A stretch of DNA of 64,000 bases from Sphingosinicella sp963974575 (GTDB taxonomy: Bacteria > Pseudomonadota > Alphaproteobacteria > Sphingomonadales > Sphingomonadaceae). A program made the position numbers and the translations under genes. Each line of letters starts with the position of its first letter. Positions within the stretch are counted from its first letter, which is position 1. The notes beneath the pieces were generated by a model. That model was not told the origin of the DNA, did no database searches, and saw only the letters and a program-made list of their open reading frames with translations. Below are positions 25,492 to 34,427 of this stretch, in pieces. The stretch lies in the NCBI RefSeq assembly GCF_963974575.1, contig NZ_CAXBBQ010000006.1, forward strand, positions 124,001-188,000, written 5' to 3'.

Positions 25492-26452
25492 CAACGGCCT
25501 TGCCGATGAGCGTCCCGGCCGCCATCGCAGCGAACGCCTCATCGGCGCGCCCAAGCGGCACCTCCATACCGATGAGCGGCCGGTAACGACCGGATTCGAC
25601 GAGGGCATCGATCTCCGCGCGGACCCTTACACCGCCGGCCGGATCGCGGCGACCGAACTCCCCGGCGCGCACGCCGACGATCTCGATCCCCTTGATGAGC
25701 GCGAAGTTGAGTGCGAACGGTTGAGGGATACCGCCCGCAAAGCCGATCAGCAGATAACGCCCGTTCCAGCGCAGCGTGCGCACCGCGGACGTGAACAGTG
25801 CGCCGCCGACCGGATCAAACACGACATCGACGCGGTCCTTCAGCACCGAAAAGTCGGGCGCGGTGCGGTCGATCAGGAGAGTTTCATCGGCGCCCGCAGC
25901 ACGGGCGGCTGCGCATTTCCGTTCATCGGACGCGGCGGCGATCACATGCACGCCGAGCGCCCTCCCCATCGCGACCGCCGCAAGCCCCATGCCGCCGCCC
26001 GCGCCCGTCACCAACAGAGTCTCGCCGCTGGCGATGCGTCCGCGCTCCCTGAGCCCGACCCATGCGGTGAGCGCGCCGACCGCGTAGGACGCCGCTTCCG
26101 CATCCGAGCATCCACGGGGCGCGAGGGGCACGCTTTCTGCGCCGAGCGTGATCGCTTCGGCAAGACACCCGGAACGCGCCCCGACGACAACACGCTGCCC
26201 CACCCGCGCTTCATCGACGCCGGCGCCCGTGGTGGTGACGATGCCGACAGCTTCGATGCCCGGGACGAACGGAAGCGCCGGCTTGAACTGATATCCGCCG
26301 GCCAGCATAAGGAGATCGGGGAAATTGAGCGCCGCCGCGGACAGCGCAACGCGCACCTCACCCGGCGCGGGAGGCGGCGCATCAGGCCACGCAGCCTCGA
26401 ATCGCAATCCTGAACGATCGTTGCTCAGTTGATGGCAAACCCACGCCTTCAT
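25478..26452 (-). CDS. Zinc-free NADPH:quinone oxidoreductase (MDR family)
   Basis: 324 residues of the medium-chain dehydrogenase/reductase superfamily. The GroES-like N-terminal half carries VPGIEAVGIVTTTGAGVDE. The cofactor fold has LVTGAGGGMGLAAVAMGRALG, an AxGGxG-type NADPH site. The zinc-ligand cysteines of true alcohol dehydrogenases are absent, as in QOR/CurA-like enzymes. The C-terminus (EVPLGRADEAFAAMAAGTLIGKAVVRI) is typical. The substrate is not defined by sequence. Confidence 0.9.
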   Translation of the reverse strand: MKAWVCHQLSNDRSGLRFEAAWPDAPPPAPGEVRVALSAAALNFPDLLMLAGGYQFKPALPFVPGIEAVGIVTTTGAGVDEARVGQRVVVGARSGCLAEAITLGAESVPLAPRGCSDAEAASYAVGALTAWVGLRERGRIASGETLLVTGAGGGMGLAAVAMGRALGVHVIAAASDERKCAAARAAGADETLLIDRTAPDFSVLKDRVDVVFDPVGGALFTSAVRTLRWNGRYLLIGFAGGIPQPFALNFALIKGIEIVGVRAGEFGRRDPAGGVRVRAEIDALVESGRYRPLIGMEVPLGRADEAFAAMAAGTLIGKAVVRIR

Positions 26453-26518
26453 CCCGCTCCATCCCTTCGACTTGATGGCTTGCCCCGGATGACGGCGCGG
26501 GGGAAGTTCGAAATGGTT

Positions 26519-26929
26519 TCAGCGCTGGGAGAAGCTCGGCGCGTTCAGCACCTCCAGCTTGATGCCGTCGGGGTCCTCGAAGAACACCGCGTAATAATCC
26601 GCCGAATATTCGGGATAGAGCGCGGGCGCATCAAGGATACGCACGCCTGCATCGTGGAGCAGCGCGTGGATGCGGTCCACCTCCACCCGGTTATCCACCG
26701 ACCATGCAAGATGATGGATCCCGGGGGCATAGCGTTCGTGCGCGCCGGAAACGCGCGCCTGCTTGAGCCCAACCGAAGCGAAACCCTGCGGCGTGCGGAT
26801 ATCCCACTCGCACTCGCCATCATCGCGCACGCACATGTAGCCGAGCGCATCCAGCAGCAGGCCGTAGACGCGTTTCGACGCCGCGAGATCGCTCGCGTTC
26901 AAATCGATGTGATGAATGAGCCCGTTCAC
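26519..26929 (-). CDS. VOC (glyoxalase/dioxygenase fold) protein
   Basis: 136 residues with two beta-alpha-beta-beta-beta units. Candidate metal ligands are His in LIHHIDLNASD, His in GIHHLAWSV and Glu in FEDPDGIKLEVL. The reaction is unknown. It follows the quinone reductase gene's start by 66 nt in the same leftward direction after L31, and may be read through from rpmE. Confidence 0.85.
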   Translation of the reverse strand: MNGLIHHIDLNASDLAASKRVYGLLLDALGYMCVRDDGECEWDIRTPQGFASVGLKQARVSGAHERYAPGIHHLAWSVDNRVEVDRIHALLHDAGVRILDAPALYPEYSADYYAVFFEDPDGIKLEVLNAPSFSQR

Positions 26930-26967
26930 GGCGGCGTGTCCCTAGTGGAGCCGCCGCCGCGCAGGGC

Positions 26968-27198
26968 TTACTTCTTGCCGAGCGTGAGCCCGCCGAAGCG
27001 CTTGTTGAAGCGCGCGACGCGGCCGCCGGTATCGAGCATCTTCGAGTTACCGCCGGTCCAGGCCGGGTGCGTCGTCGGATCGATTTCGAGGAGGAGCGTG
27101 TCGCCCTCCTTGCCCCACGTCGAACGCGACTGATAGGTCGTCCCGTCGGTCATCTGCACCGTGATGGTGTGATAGTCGGGATGGATGTTCTGCTTCAC
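26968..27198 (-). CDS. rpmE: Ribosomal protein L31
   Basis: 76-residue 50S protein (MKQNIHPDYHTITVQMTDGT, TWTGGN-like HPAWTGGNSKMLDTGG, FNKRFGGL). The four zinc-binding cysteines of the C+ form are absent, so this is the zinc-independent form usual in alphaproteobacteria. It is divergent from the cobalamin riboswitch. The 113 nt at 27199-27311 must hold both promoters, but I could not place them confidently. Confidence 0.96.
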   Translation of the reverse strand: MKQNIHPDYHTITVQMTDGTTYQSRSTWGKEGDTLLLEIDPTTHPAWTGGNSKMLDTGGRVARFNKRFGGLTLGKK

Positions 27199-27311
27199 TG
27201 GACTGCTCCGATGTCTGCCGCTGGTTTCCGACCAGCAGCCGGGAAAGCGGCGCCAATAACCGACACGCGCGCCACTTGCAAGCCGGACCGCAAGGGACTA
27301 AGGCCCGCCCC

Positions 27312-27486
27312 GTGATGTGGTGCCCCGGAAACGGGGATAAAAGGGAAGCCGGTCGAAAACCGGCGCTGTGCCCGCAACTGTAGGCGGATAGCCTGCATGT
27401 CGAAATGCCACTGGGAAGGCCCGAAAGCCCGACCGGGAAGGCGACATGCAAGGCGATGACCCGCAAGCCAGGAAACCTGCCATGTC
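27312..27486 (+). promoter_or_regulatory. Cobalamin riboswitch
   Basis: All conserved blocks of the adenosylcobalamin aptamer appear in order: GGTGCCC, GGGAAGCCGGTCGAAAACCG, GCTGTGCCCGCAACTGTA, CCACTGGGAAGGC, GGGAAGGCGACATGCAAGGC, GATGACCCGCAAGCCAGGA, and the B12 box AGCCAGGAAACCTGCC at 27466-27481. It lies about 90 nt before the btuB start. It should reduce expression of the whole uptake set when B12 is plentiful. With no clear T-tract hairpin before the start codon, control is more likely at translation initiation. Confidence 0.95.
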
Positions 27487-27575
27487 TGTCGTCCACGCCC
27501 GGCCGGGTCCAGCCGATCGCGTGCGAGCAGTCATGCCCGCTGTGACGATGTGTGAACATAGTCATGGAGGTTATT

Positions 27576-29447
27576 ATGATTGCTGTATTTCTTCTTTCCG
27601 CTGCTGCGATTGTCGATGACGGAACGCTGGTCGTTTCCGCCGCGCGGGAACCGGTTGCCTACGGCGAAACCGGCGGCGCGCTGACGGTGATTGACGGCGC
27701 GACGATCGAGGCTGTCGCCGTGCCGCAGCTCGTTGACGTCCTGCGCCTGTCGCCGGGCGTGTCCGTCGCGCGTTCCGGTCCCACGGGTGCGCAAACTCAG
27801 GTGCGCGTCCGCGGTTCGGAAGCCAACCATACGCTCGTCTTCATCGACGGGATCGCCATGAATGACCCGGCCACCTCCGGCGAGTTCCGCTGGGAAACGC
27901 TCGGATCCGACGGAATTGCGCGCGCTGAAGTGCTGCGCGGACCGCAATCGGCGCTGTGGGGATCAGAAGCGATCGGCGGTGTCGTCTCCGTGACATCGGC
28001 GGAACCGACCGATGGCACGCGGATTTTCGGCCGCGCCGAATATGGCTCGTTCGGGACGCTCCACGCCGCCGGCGGCGCCGGGATCGGCAACGAGAAAGGC
28101 GGTATCCTCGTTCAATCGAGCTGGTACGATACCAAGGGCACCGACAGCTTCGGCGGCGGGATCAAGGAACGCGACGGTTATGAATCGCTGATGCTGTCCG
28201 CGAAAGCCTCCGTCCGGCCGACCGAGAACGGCGAACTCGGCCTCGTCGTTCGCCACACCAATTCGCTGAGCGAATTCGACGGCTCCAACAGCTTTTTCGT
28301 GCGCGACGACACGCTCGACAACACGCGCATACGGGCGACCGCGATGCGCGGCTTCGGTCGCGTCGACACGCTGGATGGCCGCTGGCGGCACGAGATCTTC
28401 GGCAGCTTCGTGACGACCGACAACATCAACCGTGACGACGACTCGTATCTCAACCGCACCGACGCGGACGTGTTCGAGACCGGCTACCAGACAGGCATCG
28501 ACTTCGGCAGCGAAGCCCTTCGCCACCGGGTGACCGGCGCCATCGAGTATCGCACGCAGCGTTTCCGGGCTGACGACGACGCGTATTTCGGCGGCACCAA
28601 CCAGCGCGTCTCGCGCGATCGCACCAGCTTCGTGCTCGACTACGGACTCACGGCGGGCGGCCTCACCCTGGGCGCCAGCGTCCGCCAGGACGAGAACGAC
28701 GCATTCAAGGACGCAACGACGTGGCGCGCGTCCGGCCGATACACGCTCGAAAACGGCTTCACCGTCCACGCGAGCGCGGGCAAGGGCGTGACGGATCCGA
28801 CCTTCACGGAGATGTTCGGCTTTTTCCCCGGCAGCTTCGTCGGCAATCCGAACCTGACACCCGAACGCTCGATCGGCTGGGATGCGGGTGTCGGATATCG
28901 CAAGGACGCGTTTTCGGCGGACGTGACGTGGTTCCAGGCCAACCTGGAGGACGAGATCGTCTCGACCTTCGATTCCGTGACCTTCCTCTCCAGCGTCGCC
29001 AACGCGAGCGGAAAGAGCAAGCGCAAGGGCATCGAGGCGTCATTTGATGCGAAGCCCCTCGCCTGGCTGACGCTCGGCGGCAGCTATACCTGGCTCGACG
29101 CGAAGGAAGCGAAGGTCGCAGGCGCGGCAAAGCTGCGCGAGGCCCGGCGTCCCCGGCACAGCGGCAGCCTGCTGGCGACCGCCGATCTGGGCGCCGCCTC
29201 GGTCACGTTCGCGGCAAACTATGTCGGCAACCGCAAGGATACGGACTTCGACAGCTTCCCAGCACGTGTCGTGACGCTGAAGGACTATGTGCTCGCCTCG
29301 CTTTCTGGCCGCGTGAAGCTGGGCGGCGACTTCGAGCTGACGGGGCGCATCGAGAACCTGTTCGATGCGACCTATGAAGACGCCTACGGATACCGGACGC
29401 AGGGCATCTCCGCGTTCGGCGGTATCCGCGTGAAATGGGGCGGTTGA
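27576..29447 (+). CDS. btuB: TonB-dependent cobalamin receptor BtuB
   Basis: 623-residue outer-membrane receptor. ATG 27576 follows TGGAGG and gives a short signal peptide (MIAVFLLSAAA). The TonB box GTLVVSA follows almost at once, then the plug domain (VLRLSPGVSVARSGPTGAQT, RGSEANHTLVFIDG). The 22-strand barrel ends in GGIRVKWGG. A GTG at 27552 is open but lacks a ribosome site. It takes up cobalamin with energy from TonB. Identity is supported by the riboswitch and the btuFCD genes that overlap behind it. Confidence 0.93.
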   Translation: MIAVFLLSAAAIVDDGTLVVSAAREPVAYGETGGALTVIDGATIEAVAVPQLVDVLRLSPGVSVARSGPTGAQTQVRVRGSEANHTLVFIDGIAMNDPATSGEFRWETLGSDGIARAEVLRGPQSALWGSEAIGGVVSVTSAEPTDGTRIFGRAEYGSFGTLHAAGGAGIGNEKGGILVQSSWYDTKGTDSFGGGIKERDGYESLMLSAKASVRPTENGELGLVVRHTNSLSEFDGSNSFFVRDDTLDNTRIRATAMRGFGRVDTLDGRWRHEIFGSFVTTDNINRDDDSYLNRTDADVFETGYQTGIDFGSEALRHRVTGAIEYRTQRFRADDDAYFGGTNQRVSRDRTSFVLDYGLTAGGLTLGASVRQDENDAFKDATTWRASGRYTLENGFTVHASAGKGVTDPTFTEMFGFFPGSFVGNPNLTPERSIGWDAGVGYRKDAFSADVTWFQANLEDEIVSTFDSVTFLSSVANASGKSKRKGIEASFDAKPLAWLTLGGSYTWLDAKEAKVAGAAKLREARRPRHSGSLLATADLGAASVTFAANYVGNRKDTDFDSFPARVVTLKDYVLASLSGRVKLGGDFELTGRIENLFDATYEDAYGYRTQGISAFGGIRVKWGG

Positions 29448-30220
29448 TCGCCCTTCTTGCTGTGCTCGCCTTCGCCGCCACGGCGGCGGAGGCGGGAACA
29501 CCTGCGCGCGTCGCCTCTCTCGGGCTTTGCACGGATGAACTGGTGCTGCTGCTGGCCGAGCCGGATCAGCTCGTGTCCGTTTCGTTCCTGGGGCACGACC
29601 GTCGCGAGACGCCGCTCGCCCCCAAGGCGCGCGGGCTGCACAGCAATGATGGCCGCTTCAGCTCAGTCGCGCACCTGAAGCCCGATCTTGTCATCACCGG
29701 CGGCGCAGTGAACCGCTTCGCGCGCGAACTCGCCGAGCGGACCGGAACGCGCGTGGTCGATGTGCCGCCGCCGCTGACGCTTGCCGAGCTTCGGAACAAT
29801 ATTCGAACGGTCGCCGCCGTGCTCGGGCATCCGGCACGCGGCGCGGCGCTGATCGGCTGGATGGAAACAAAACTGGGCGCCGCCCCTGCCAATGCCCACG
29901 ACGCGCTGATGGTCGTTGCAGGCGGGCTGACGCCCGACGTGCATTCGATCGCCGCCGAACTTCTCGCACACGCGGGCATTCGGCAGATGGTGATGCCGTC
30001 CAGCCGCGTCACGCTCGAAGGGCTTGTGGCCGCGCCACCTCCCCTCCTCATCCTCAGCCGTTACCGCGCCGACCAATTTTCGCTTCCGCAGGATTGGCTC
30101 GGAACCGCGACACATCTTTCGGGCCGGAAGCCTGCCTATGTCGACGGGCGGTTCTGGGCCTGCCCCGGTCCGCTTGCCGCGGCTGATGTCGCACGGCTTC
30201 GCGCGGAGATCGCACAATGA
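29435..30220 (+). CDS. btuF: Cobalamin-type periplasmic binding protein
   Basis: 261 residues with a signal peptide (MGRLIALLAVLAFAATAAEA) and the class III solute-binding fold (RVASLGLCTDELVLLLAEPD, HLKPDLVITGG, a long helix, then PDVHSIAAELLAHAG). It delivers cobalamin or a corrinoid to BtuCD. It overlaps btuB by 13 nt and btuC by 4 nt. Fe-siderophore binding proteins share the fold; the riboswitch decides for B12. Confidence 0.88.
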   Translation: MGRLIALLAVLAFAATAAEAGTPARVASLGLCTDELVLLLAEPDQLVSVSFLGHDRRETPLAPKARGLHSNDGRFSSVAHLKPDLVITGGAVNRFARELAERTGTRVVDVPPPLTLAELRNNIRTVAAVLGHPARGAALIGWMETKLGAAPANAHDALMVVAGGLTPDVHSIAAELLAHAGIRQMVMPSSRVTLEGLVAAPPPLLILSRYRADQFSLPQDWLGTATHLSGRKPAYVDGRFWACPGPLAAADVARLRAEIAQ

Positions 30221-31185
30221 ACGCGGGGCGTCTTTGCCTGATCCTCGGCGTGGTGCTGGTCGTCGTGGCCGCCGCGTCGCTGCTGATCGGCGACGTGCCG
30301 ATCCTCAGTCTCATGAAGCGCGACCCGGCGCTTGCCCAGATGCTCATCGTCGAGCTTCGATTGCCGCGGCTGGTCCTTGCGGCTTCGGCGGGCGCGGCGC
30401 TGGGGCTCTCAGGTGCGGCGCTCCAGGGACTTCTGCGCAATCCCCTCGCCTCTCCCGACATTCTCGGCACCTCGGCGGGCGCGGCGCTTGGCGCAGTCAT
30501 TTCGGCCTATTTCCTCGGGCTTGCGGGAACGCTCGCGATGGCAGGCGGCGGCATTGCCGGGGCGCTCATCGCGCTTCTTCTGCTACTGGCGCTAGCCGGG
30601 CGCGGGGCATCCTCGGCAACCTTGATCCTTGCCGGGGTCGCGATCTCGGCACTCGGCGGGGCGATGATGAACCTGGCGCTCGCGCTCGCGCCTTCGCCGT
30701 TCGCCTTCTACGACATCATGTTCTGGCTGCTCGGCTCGTTCGCCGACCGCAATCTCGGCCACGTGAGCGTCGGCCTTCCCGCCATGCTCGCGGGAAGCCT
30801 GCTCGTGCTTTCGGCGGCGCGCGGGCTCGACGCTCTGGCGCTCGGCGAGGATGTCGCTGCAACGCTGGGCTACGACGTCCGCGCGATGCGCTGGCGGATC
30901 GTGGGCGGCAGCGCCGTCGCCGTGGGCGGGGCGGTCGCGGTGGCGGGGATCATCGGCTTCGTCGGGCTGATCGTGCCGCATCTGGTGCGACCGCTGGTGC
31001 GGAATCGCCCCGGCCCGGCCTTGCTGCCGAGCGCTCTCGGCGGCGCGGCGCTGCTGGTGGCGGCGGATATCGTCACGCGCTTTCCGCTGAACGGAAAGAC
31101 GCTGCCGATCGGCGTGGTGACAGCGATGCTCGGAGCCCCGTTCTTCCTGTGGTTGATCCTGTCGCGGCGCGGAGTGCCGTCATGA
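30217..31185 (+). CDS. btuC: FecCD-family permease (BtuC)
   Basis: 322 residues, about ten membrane segments. Family blocks are LRLPRLVLAASAGAALGLSGAALQGLLRNPLA, the GTSAGAALG loop and GFVGLIVPHLVRPLV (given as separate motifs), which contact the ATPase. The overlap ATGA with btuD indicates coupled translation. Inner-membrane channel of the B12 importer. Confidence 0.92.
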   Translation: MNAGRLCLILGVVLVVVAAASLLIGDVPILSLMKRDPALAQMLIVELRLPRLVLAASAGAALGLSGAALQGLLRNPLASPDILGTSAGAALGAVISAYFLGLAGTLAMAGGGIAGALIALLLLLALAGRGASSATLILAGVAISALGGAMMNLALALAPSPFAFYDIMFWLLGSFADRNLGHVSVGLPAMLAGSLLVLSAARGLDALALGEDVAATLGYDVRAMRWRIVGGSAVAVGGAVAVAGIIGFVGLIVPHLVRPLVRNRPGPALLPSALGGAALLVAADIVTRFPLNGKTLPIGVVTAMLGAPFFLWLILSRRGVPS

Positions 31186-31883
31186 GCGGTCTCGTCGCAA
31201 CCGCAATCGCGCGTCCGCACCTGACAGGCGTGATCGATCTTGCCGTTGCCCGCGGCGAGGTCGTCGGCCTTGTCGGGCCGAACGGATCGGGCAAGACGAC
31301 GCTGCTGCGCGCGCTCGCGGGGCTGACCGCCGGGTACGGGACGATCACTGCCGACGGGCGATCGTTTGACGCCATGACGTCACGCGAACGGGCGCGTCAT
31401 ATCGCCTATATGCCCTCCGGTCGGCGCGTCGACTGGCCGATGCGCGCGGACGATATCGTGGCGCTTTCAGGCGCGGGCGAGGCCGATGTGGCGGAAGCGC
31501 TCGCGCGGGTCGGCATGCAGGCGTTCGCATCGCGCCAAGTGGATACGCTCTCGACCGGTGAACGCGCGCGCGTGCTGCTGGCGCGCGTGCTGGCGAGCCG
31601 TGCGGACTGGCTTCTACTCGACGAGCCGACGGCAAACCTCGATCCGGGGCATGAGCTGGACGTGCTGGCGCTGCTGCGCGCGGAGGCGACACATGGTGCG
31701 GGTGTGCTGGCGTCGTTCCACAATCTCACGCTTGCGGAGGCGCACTGCGACCGGTGCGTGCTGATGGCGGACGGGCGGATCGTGGCAGAAGGCGTGCCCT
31801 CAGCCGTGCTGACCGAAACGAACCTTGCCGCTGTCTACGGGATCGCGCGCGACGGGGCAGGCTGGCGACGAAACGCATCCTGA
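31182..31883 (+). CDS. btuD: ABC transporter ATPase (BtuD)
   Basis: 233 residues. Walker A is GPNGSGKTTLLRALAG, the signature LSTGERARVLLARVL and Walker B WLLLDEPTANLD, followed by the H-loop in LASFHNLTLA. The chain is a little short compared with FecE-like ATPases, but all catalytic motifs are present. Its last 49 nt overlap the 3' end of the convergent LysR gene, so the two transcripts can pair. Confidence 0.92.
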   Translation: MSGLVATAIARPHLTGVIDLAVARGEVVGLVGPNGSGKTTLLRALAGLTAGYGTITADGRSFDAMTSRERARHIAYMPSGRRVDWPMRADDIVALSGAGEADVAEALARVGMQAFASRQVDTLSTGERARVLLARVLASRADWLLLDEPTANLDPGHELDVLALLRAEATHGAGVLASFHNLTLAEAHCDRCVLMADGRIVAEGVPSAVLTETNLAAVYGIARDGAGWRRNAS

Positions 31884-32740
31884 ACGAGTGACGTCATGCG
31901 GGCGACATCGCTCCTCAGCGCCATGGCGACGGGGCTTTGCAGGACGGCGAGCGTCCGCGTGCGGTCGAAGCCGGACAAGCGCCGCTTGACGATGCCAGGC
32001 GCAGCATAGGACGCGGGCATCACTGTGACGCCGAGGCCGGCGGCGACCATGGCGAGCGCCCGTTCCTCCTGCACCGTGCGGTAGGCAAGCGGCGGCCGGA
32101 CGCCGTGCCCGGTGAAGTGCCGACTGACCTCGCTGAGCACCTCGCAGCGGCGGCGGATGACCATCGGCGTGCTGTGCAAGGCGTCCGACGGCACCGGATC
32201 CTGGCCTGCGAGCGGATGGCCTTCGGGCATCATCAGCAGATAGGGCTCCTCCCCCACCACGACCGGCGAATATTTCTCCGTGCCCGCGCGCATCAGGGTC
32301 AGCGCCATGTCGACGCGGCCTTGGTCGAGGCGGGTGACCAGTTCAGCATCACTGCCCTCGACGATCTCAAGACCATTGGCGCCGTCGATGGATTGCCAGT
32401 CGCGCACCAGCCGTTCGCCGATGCTGGCGGGAACGGTGTGCAGCAGGCCGAGACGCAGCGCCCGGCGTCGCGCCGGTTCACCGATTTCGCCAAGCGCGGC
32501 GTTATATTCCTGCATGATGTTGCGCGCGCGCTGAAGAAAGCGTGCTCCAGCCTCGGTCAGCTCGACACGCCGGGCGGAGCGCAGGAACAGCGAGACGCCG
32601 AGCTCGCGTTCCAGCTTGGCGACACCGGCGGAAAGCGTCGGCTGTGTGACGTTCACGCGCGCCGCCGCCGCAGTGAAGCTGCCGGTCTCGACGATCGCGA
32701 GGAAGTAACGCAAGAGATAGCCGTCAATCATAGATGCCAT
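31835..32740 (-). CDS. LysR-family regulator, probably of the leucine catabolic operon
   Basis: 301 residues. The N-terminal winged HTH is YFLAIVETGSFTAAAARVNV followed by TQPTLSAGVAKLERELG. A type 2 periplasmic-binding-like effector domain follows. It is divergent from the MCC beta gene, 90 nt away, with a T-N11-A palindrome over its own start. Met4 (32731) is an alternative start. Most alphaproteobacterial liu operons use a MerR-type LiuR, so LysR control here would be a variant. The inducer is unknown. Confidence 0.88.
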   Translation of the reverse strand: MASMIDGYLLRYFLAIVETGSFTAAAARVNVTQPTLSAGVAKLERELGVSLFLRSARRVELTEAGARFLQRARNIMQEYNAALGEIGEPARRRALRLGLLHTVPASIGERLVRDWQSIDGANGLEIVEGSDAELVTRLDQGRVDMALTLMRAGTEKYSPVVVGEEPYLLMMPEGHPLAGQDPVPSDALHSTPMVIRRRCEVLSEVSRHFTGHGVRPPLAYRTVQEERALAMVAAGLGVTVMPASYAAPGIVKRRLSGFDRTRTLAVLQSPVAMALRSDVARMTSLVQDAFRRQPAPSRAIP

Positions 32741-32744
32741 CTAT
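32730..32744. promoter_or_regulatory. LysR-type operator (T-N11-A palindrome)
   Basis: ATAGAT-GCC-ATCTAT, a perfect 6-bp inverted repeat with a 3-bp centre that fits T-N11-A. It covers the start codon of the LysR gene and lies about 87 nt before the MCC beta start. This is suited to autorepression and to activation of the divergent operon. Confidence 0.6.
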
Positions 32745-32830
32745 GCGAAACCGAAGGCGCATTCAATTAAGACCGAATCCCTCCCGCGTGCTATTGCCCC
32801 TCTGAACGAAGCTGAGGGGATGATCGACCG

Positions 32831-34420
32831 ATGGCCGTAGTCGGCACGCAGGCGAATACTATCGACCCGGAATTCAAGGCAAACGCAGAGGCAATGCAGG
32901 CGCTCGTCGCGGATCTGCGCGAACGCTCGGCGCAGATCGCGCTCGGCGGCAATGCGGACTCGCGTGAGCGGCACACGTCGCGCGGCAAGCTGCTGCCCCG
33001 TGAGCGCGTGGAGCGCCTGCTCGACCCCGGCACCGCCTTTCTCGAACTCTCGCTGTTCGCCGGTCATGACGTCTACGAGGACGACATTCCCGCCGCGGGC
33101 GTGATCGCAGGCGTCGGCCAGATCGCCGGACGCACCTGCGTGATCGTGTGCAACGACGCCACGGTGAAGGGCGGCACGTATTATCCGCTGACCGTGAAGA
33201 AGCACCTGCGCGCGCAGGAAGTGGCGCGGCAGAACCGGCTGCCCTGTGTGTACCTCGTCGATTCCGGCGGCGCGAACCTCCCGAACCAGGACGAAGTGTT
33301 CCCCGACCGCGACCACTTCGGGCGCATCTTCTACAATCAGGCGACCATGTCCGCTGAAGGCATCGCCCAGATCGCGGTGGTGATGGGCAGCTGCACGGCT
33401 GGCGGCGCCTATGTGCCCGCCATGTCCGACGAGAGCATCATCGTGCGTAACCAAGGCACGATCTTCCTCGGCGGCCCGCCGCTGGTGAAAGCTGCGACCG
33501 GCGAGGAAGTGACGGCGGAGGACCTTGGCGGCGGCGATGTGCACGCGCGCATCTCCGGCGTGGTCGACCACCTCGCGAACGACGACGCGCACGCGCTTTC
33601 GATCGCGCGGAACATCGTCGCCACCCTGCCCGCGCCGCGCGTACCGGAAATCGCCGTGCGGGCACCAAAGCCGCCGCGCCACGACCCTTCGCAGATTTAC
33701 GGCCTGATCCCCGCCGACACGCGGCATCCGGTGGACGTGCGCGAGATCATCGCGCGCATCGTCGACGACAGCGTGCTCGACGAGTTCAAGGCGCTGTATG
33801 GCGAAACGCTCGTCACCGGCTTCGCGCATATCGAAGGCTATCCCGTCGGTATCGTCGCCAACAACGGCATCCTGTTTTCGGAAAGCGCACAGAAAGGCGC
33901 GCACTTCATTGAGTTGTGCTGCCAGCGCAAGGTGCCGCTCCTGTTCCTGCAGAACATCTCCGGCTTCATGGTCGGCAGGCGCTACGAGAACGAAGGCATC
34001 GCGCGGCACGGCGCGAAGATGGTGACGGCGGTCGCCTGCGCTGCGGTGCCGAAGTTCACCGTGGTGATCGGCGGCAGCTTCGGCGCGGGAAACTACGGCA
34101 TGTGCGGCCGCGCCTATTCGCCCCGCTTCCTGTGGATGTGGCCGAACGCGCGCATTTCCGTGATGGGCGGCGAGCAGGCGGCGTCAGTGCTCGCCACCGT
34201 GAAACGCGGTGGCTTCAAGACCAAGGCCGAGGAAGAGGCGTTCAAGGCGCCCATCCGCGACCAGTACGAGAAACAGGGCCATCCCTATTACGCCAGCGCC
34301 CGCCTGTGGGACGACGGCATCATCGACCCCGCCGACACGCGTACGGTCGTCGCGCTCGGGCTCGCCGCATCGCTGAACGCGCCGGTGCCCGAGACGCGCT
34401 TCGGCACGTTCCGGATGTGA
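32831..34420 (+). CDS. liuB: Methylcrotonyl-CoA carboxylase, carboxyltransferase (beta) subunit
   Basis: 529-residue carboxyltransferase with both crotonase-like halves: GLPCVYLVDSGGANLPNQDE-like (RLPCVYLVDSGGANLPNQDE), FYNQATMSAEGIAQIAVVMG, GTIFLGGPPLVKAATGEEV, and LLFLQNISGFMVGRRYE in the second half. The GGPPLVKAATGE stretch and the partner genes mark it as MCC rather than propionyl-CoA carboxylase. It carboxylates 3-methylcrotonyl-CoA in leucine degradation. It is 7 nt from the hydratase gene. Confidence 0.92.
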   Translation: MAVVGTQANTIDPEFKANAEAMQALVADLRERSAQIALGGNADSRERHTSRGKLLPRERVERLLDPGTAFLELSLFAGHDVYEDDIPAAGVIAGVGQIAGRTCVIVCNDATVKGGTYYPLTVKKHLRAQEVARQNRLPCVYLVDSGGANLPNQDEVFPDRDHFGRIFYNQATMSAEGIAQIAVVMGSCTAGGAYVPAMSDESIIVRNQGTIFLGGPPLVKAATGEEVTAEDLGGGDVHARISGVVDHLANDDAHALSIARNIVATLPAPRVPEIAVRAPKPPRHDPSQIYGLIPADTRHPVDVREIIARIVDDSVLDEFKALYGETLVTGFAHIEGYPVGIVANNGILFSESAQKGAHFIELCCQRKVPLLFLQNISGFMVGRRYENEGIARHGAKMVTAVACAAVPKFTVVIGGSFGAGNYGMCGRAYSPRFLWMWPNARISVMGGEQAASVLATVKRGGFKTKAEEEAFKAPIRDQYEKQGHPYYASARLWDDGIIDPADTRTVVALGLAASLNAPVPETRFGTFRM

Positions 34421-34427
34421 GGCGGCG

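Noticed and set aside
28178..29047. Several open frames antisense to or offset from btuB
   Set aside because: All mirror the btuB codon pattern; none has a ribosome site or family motif.
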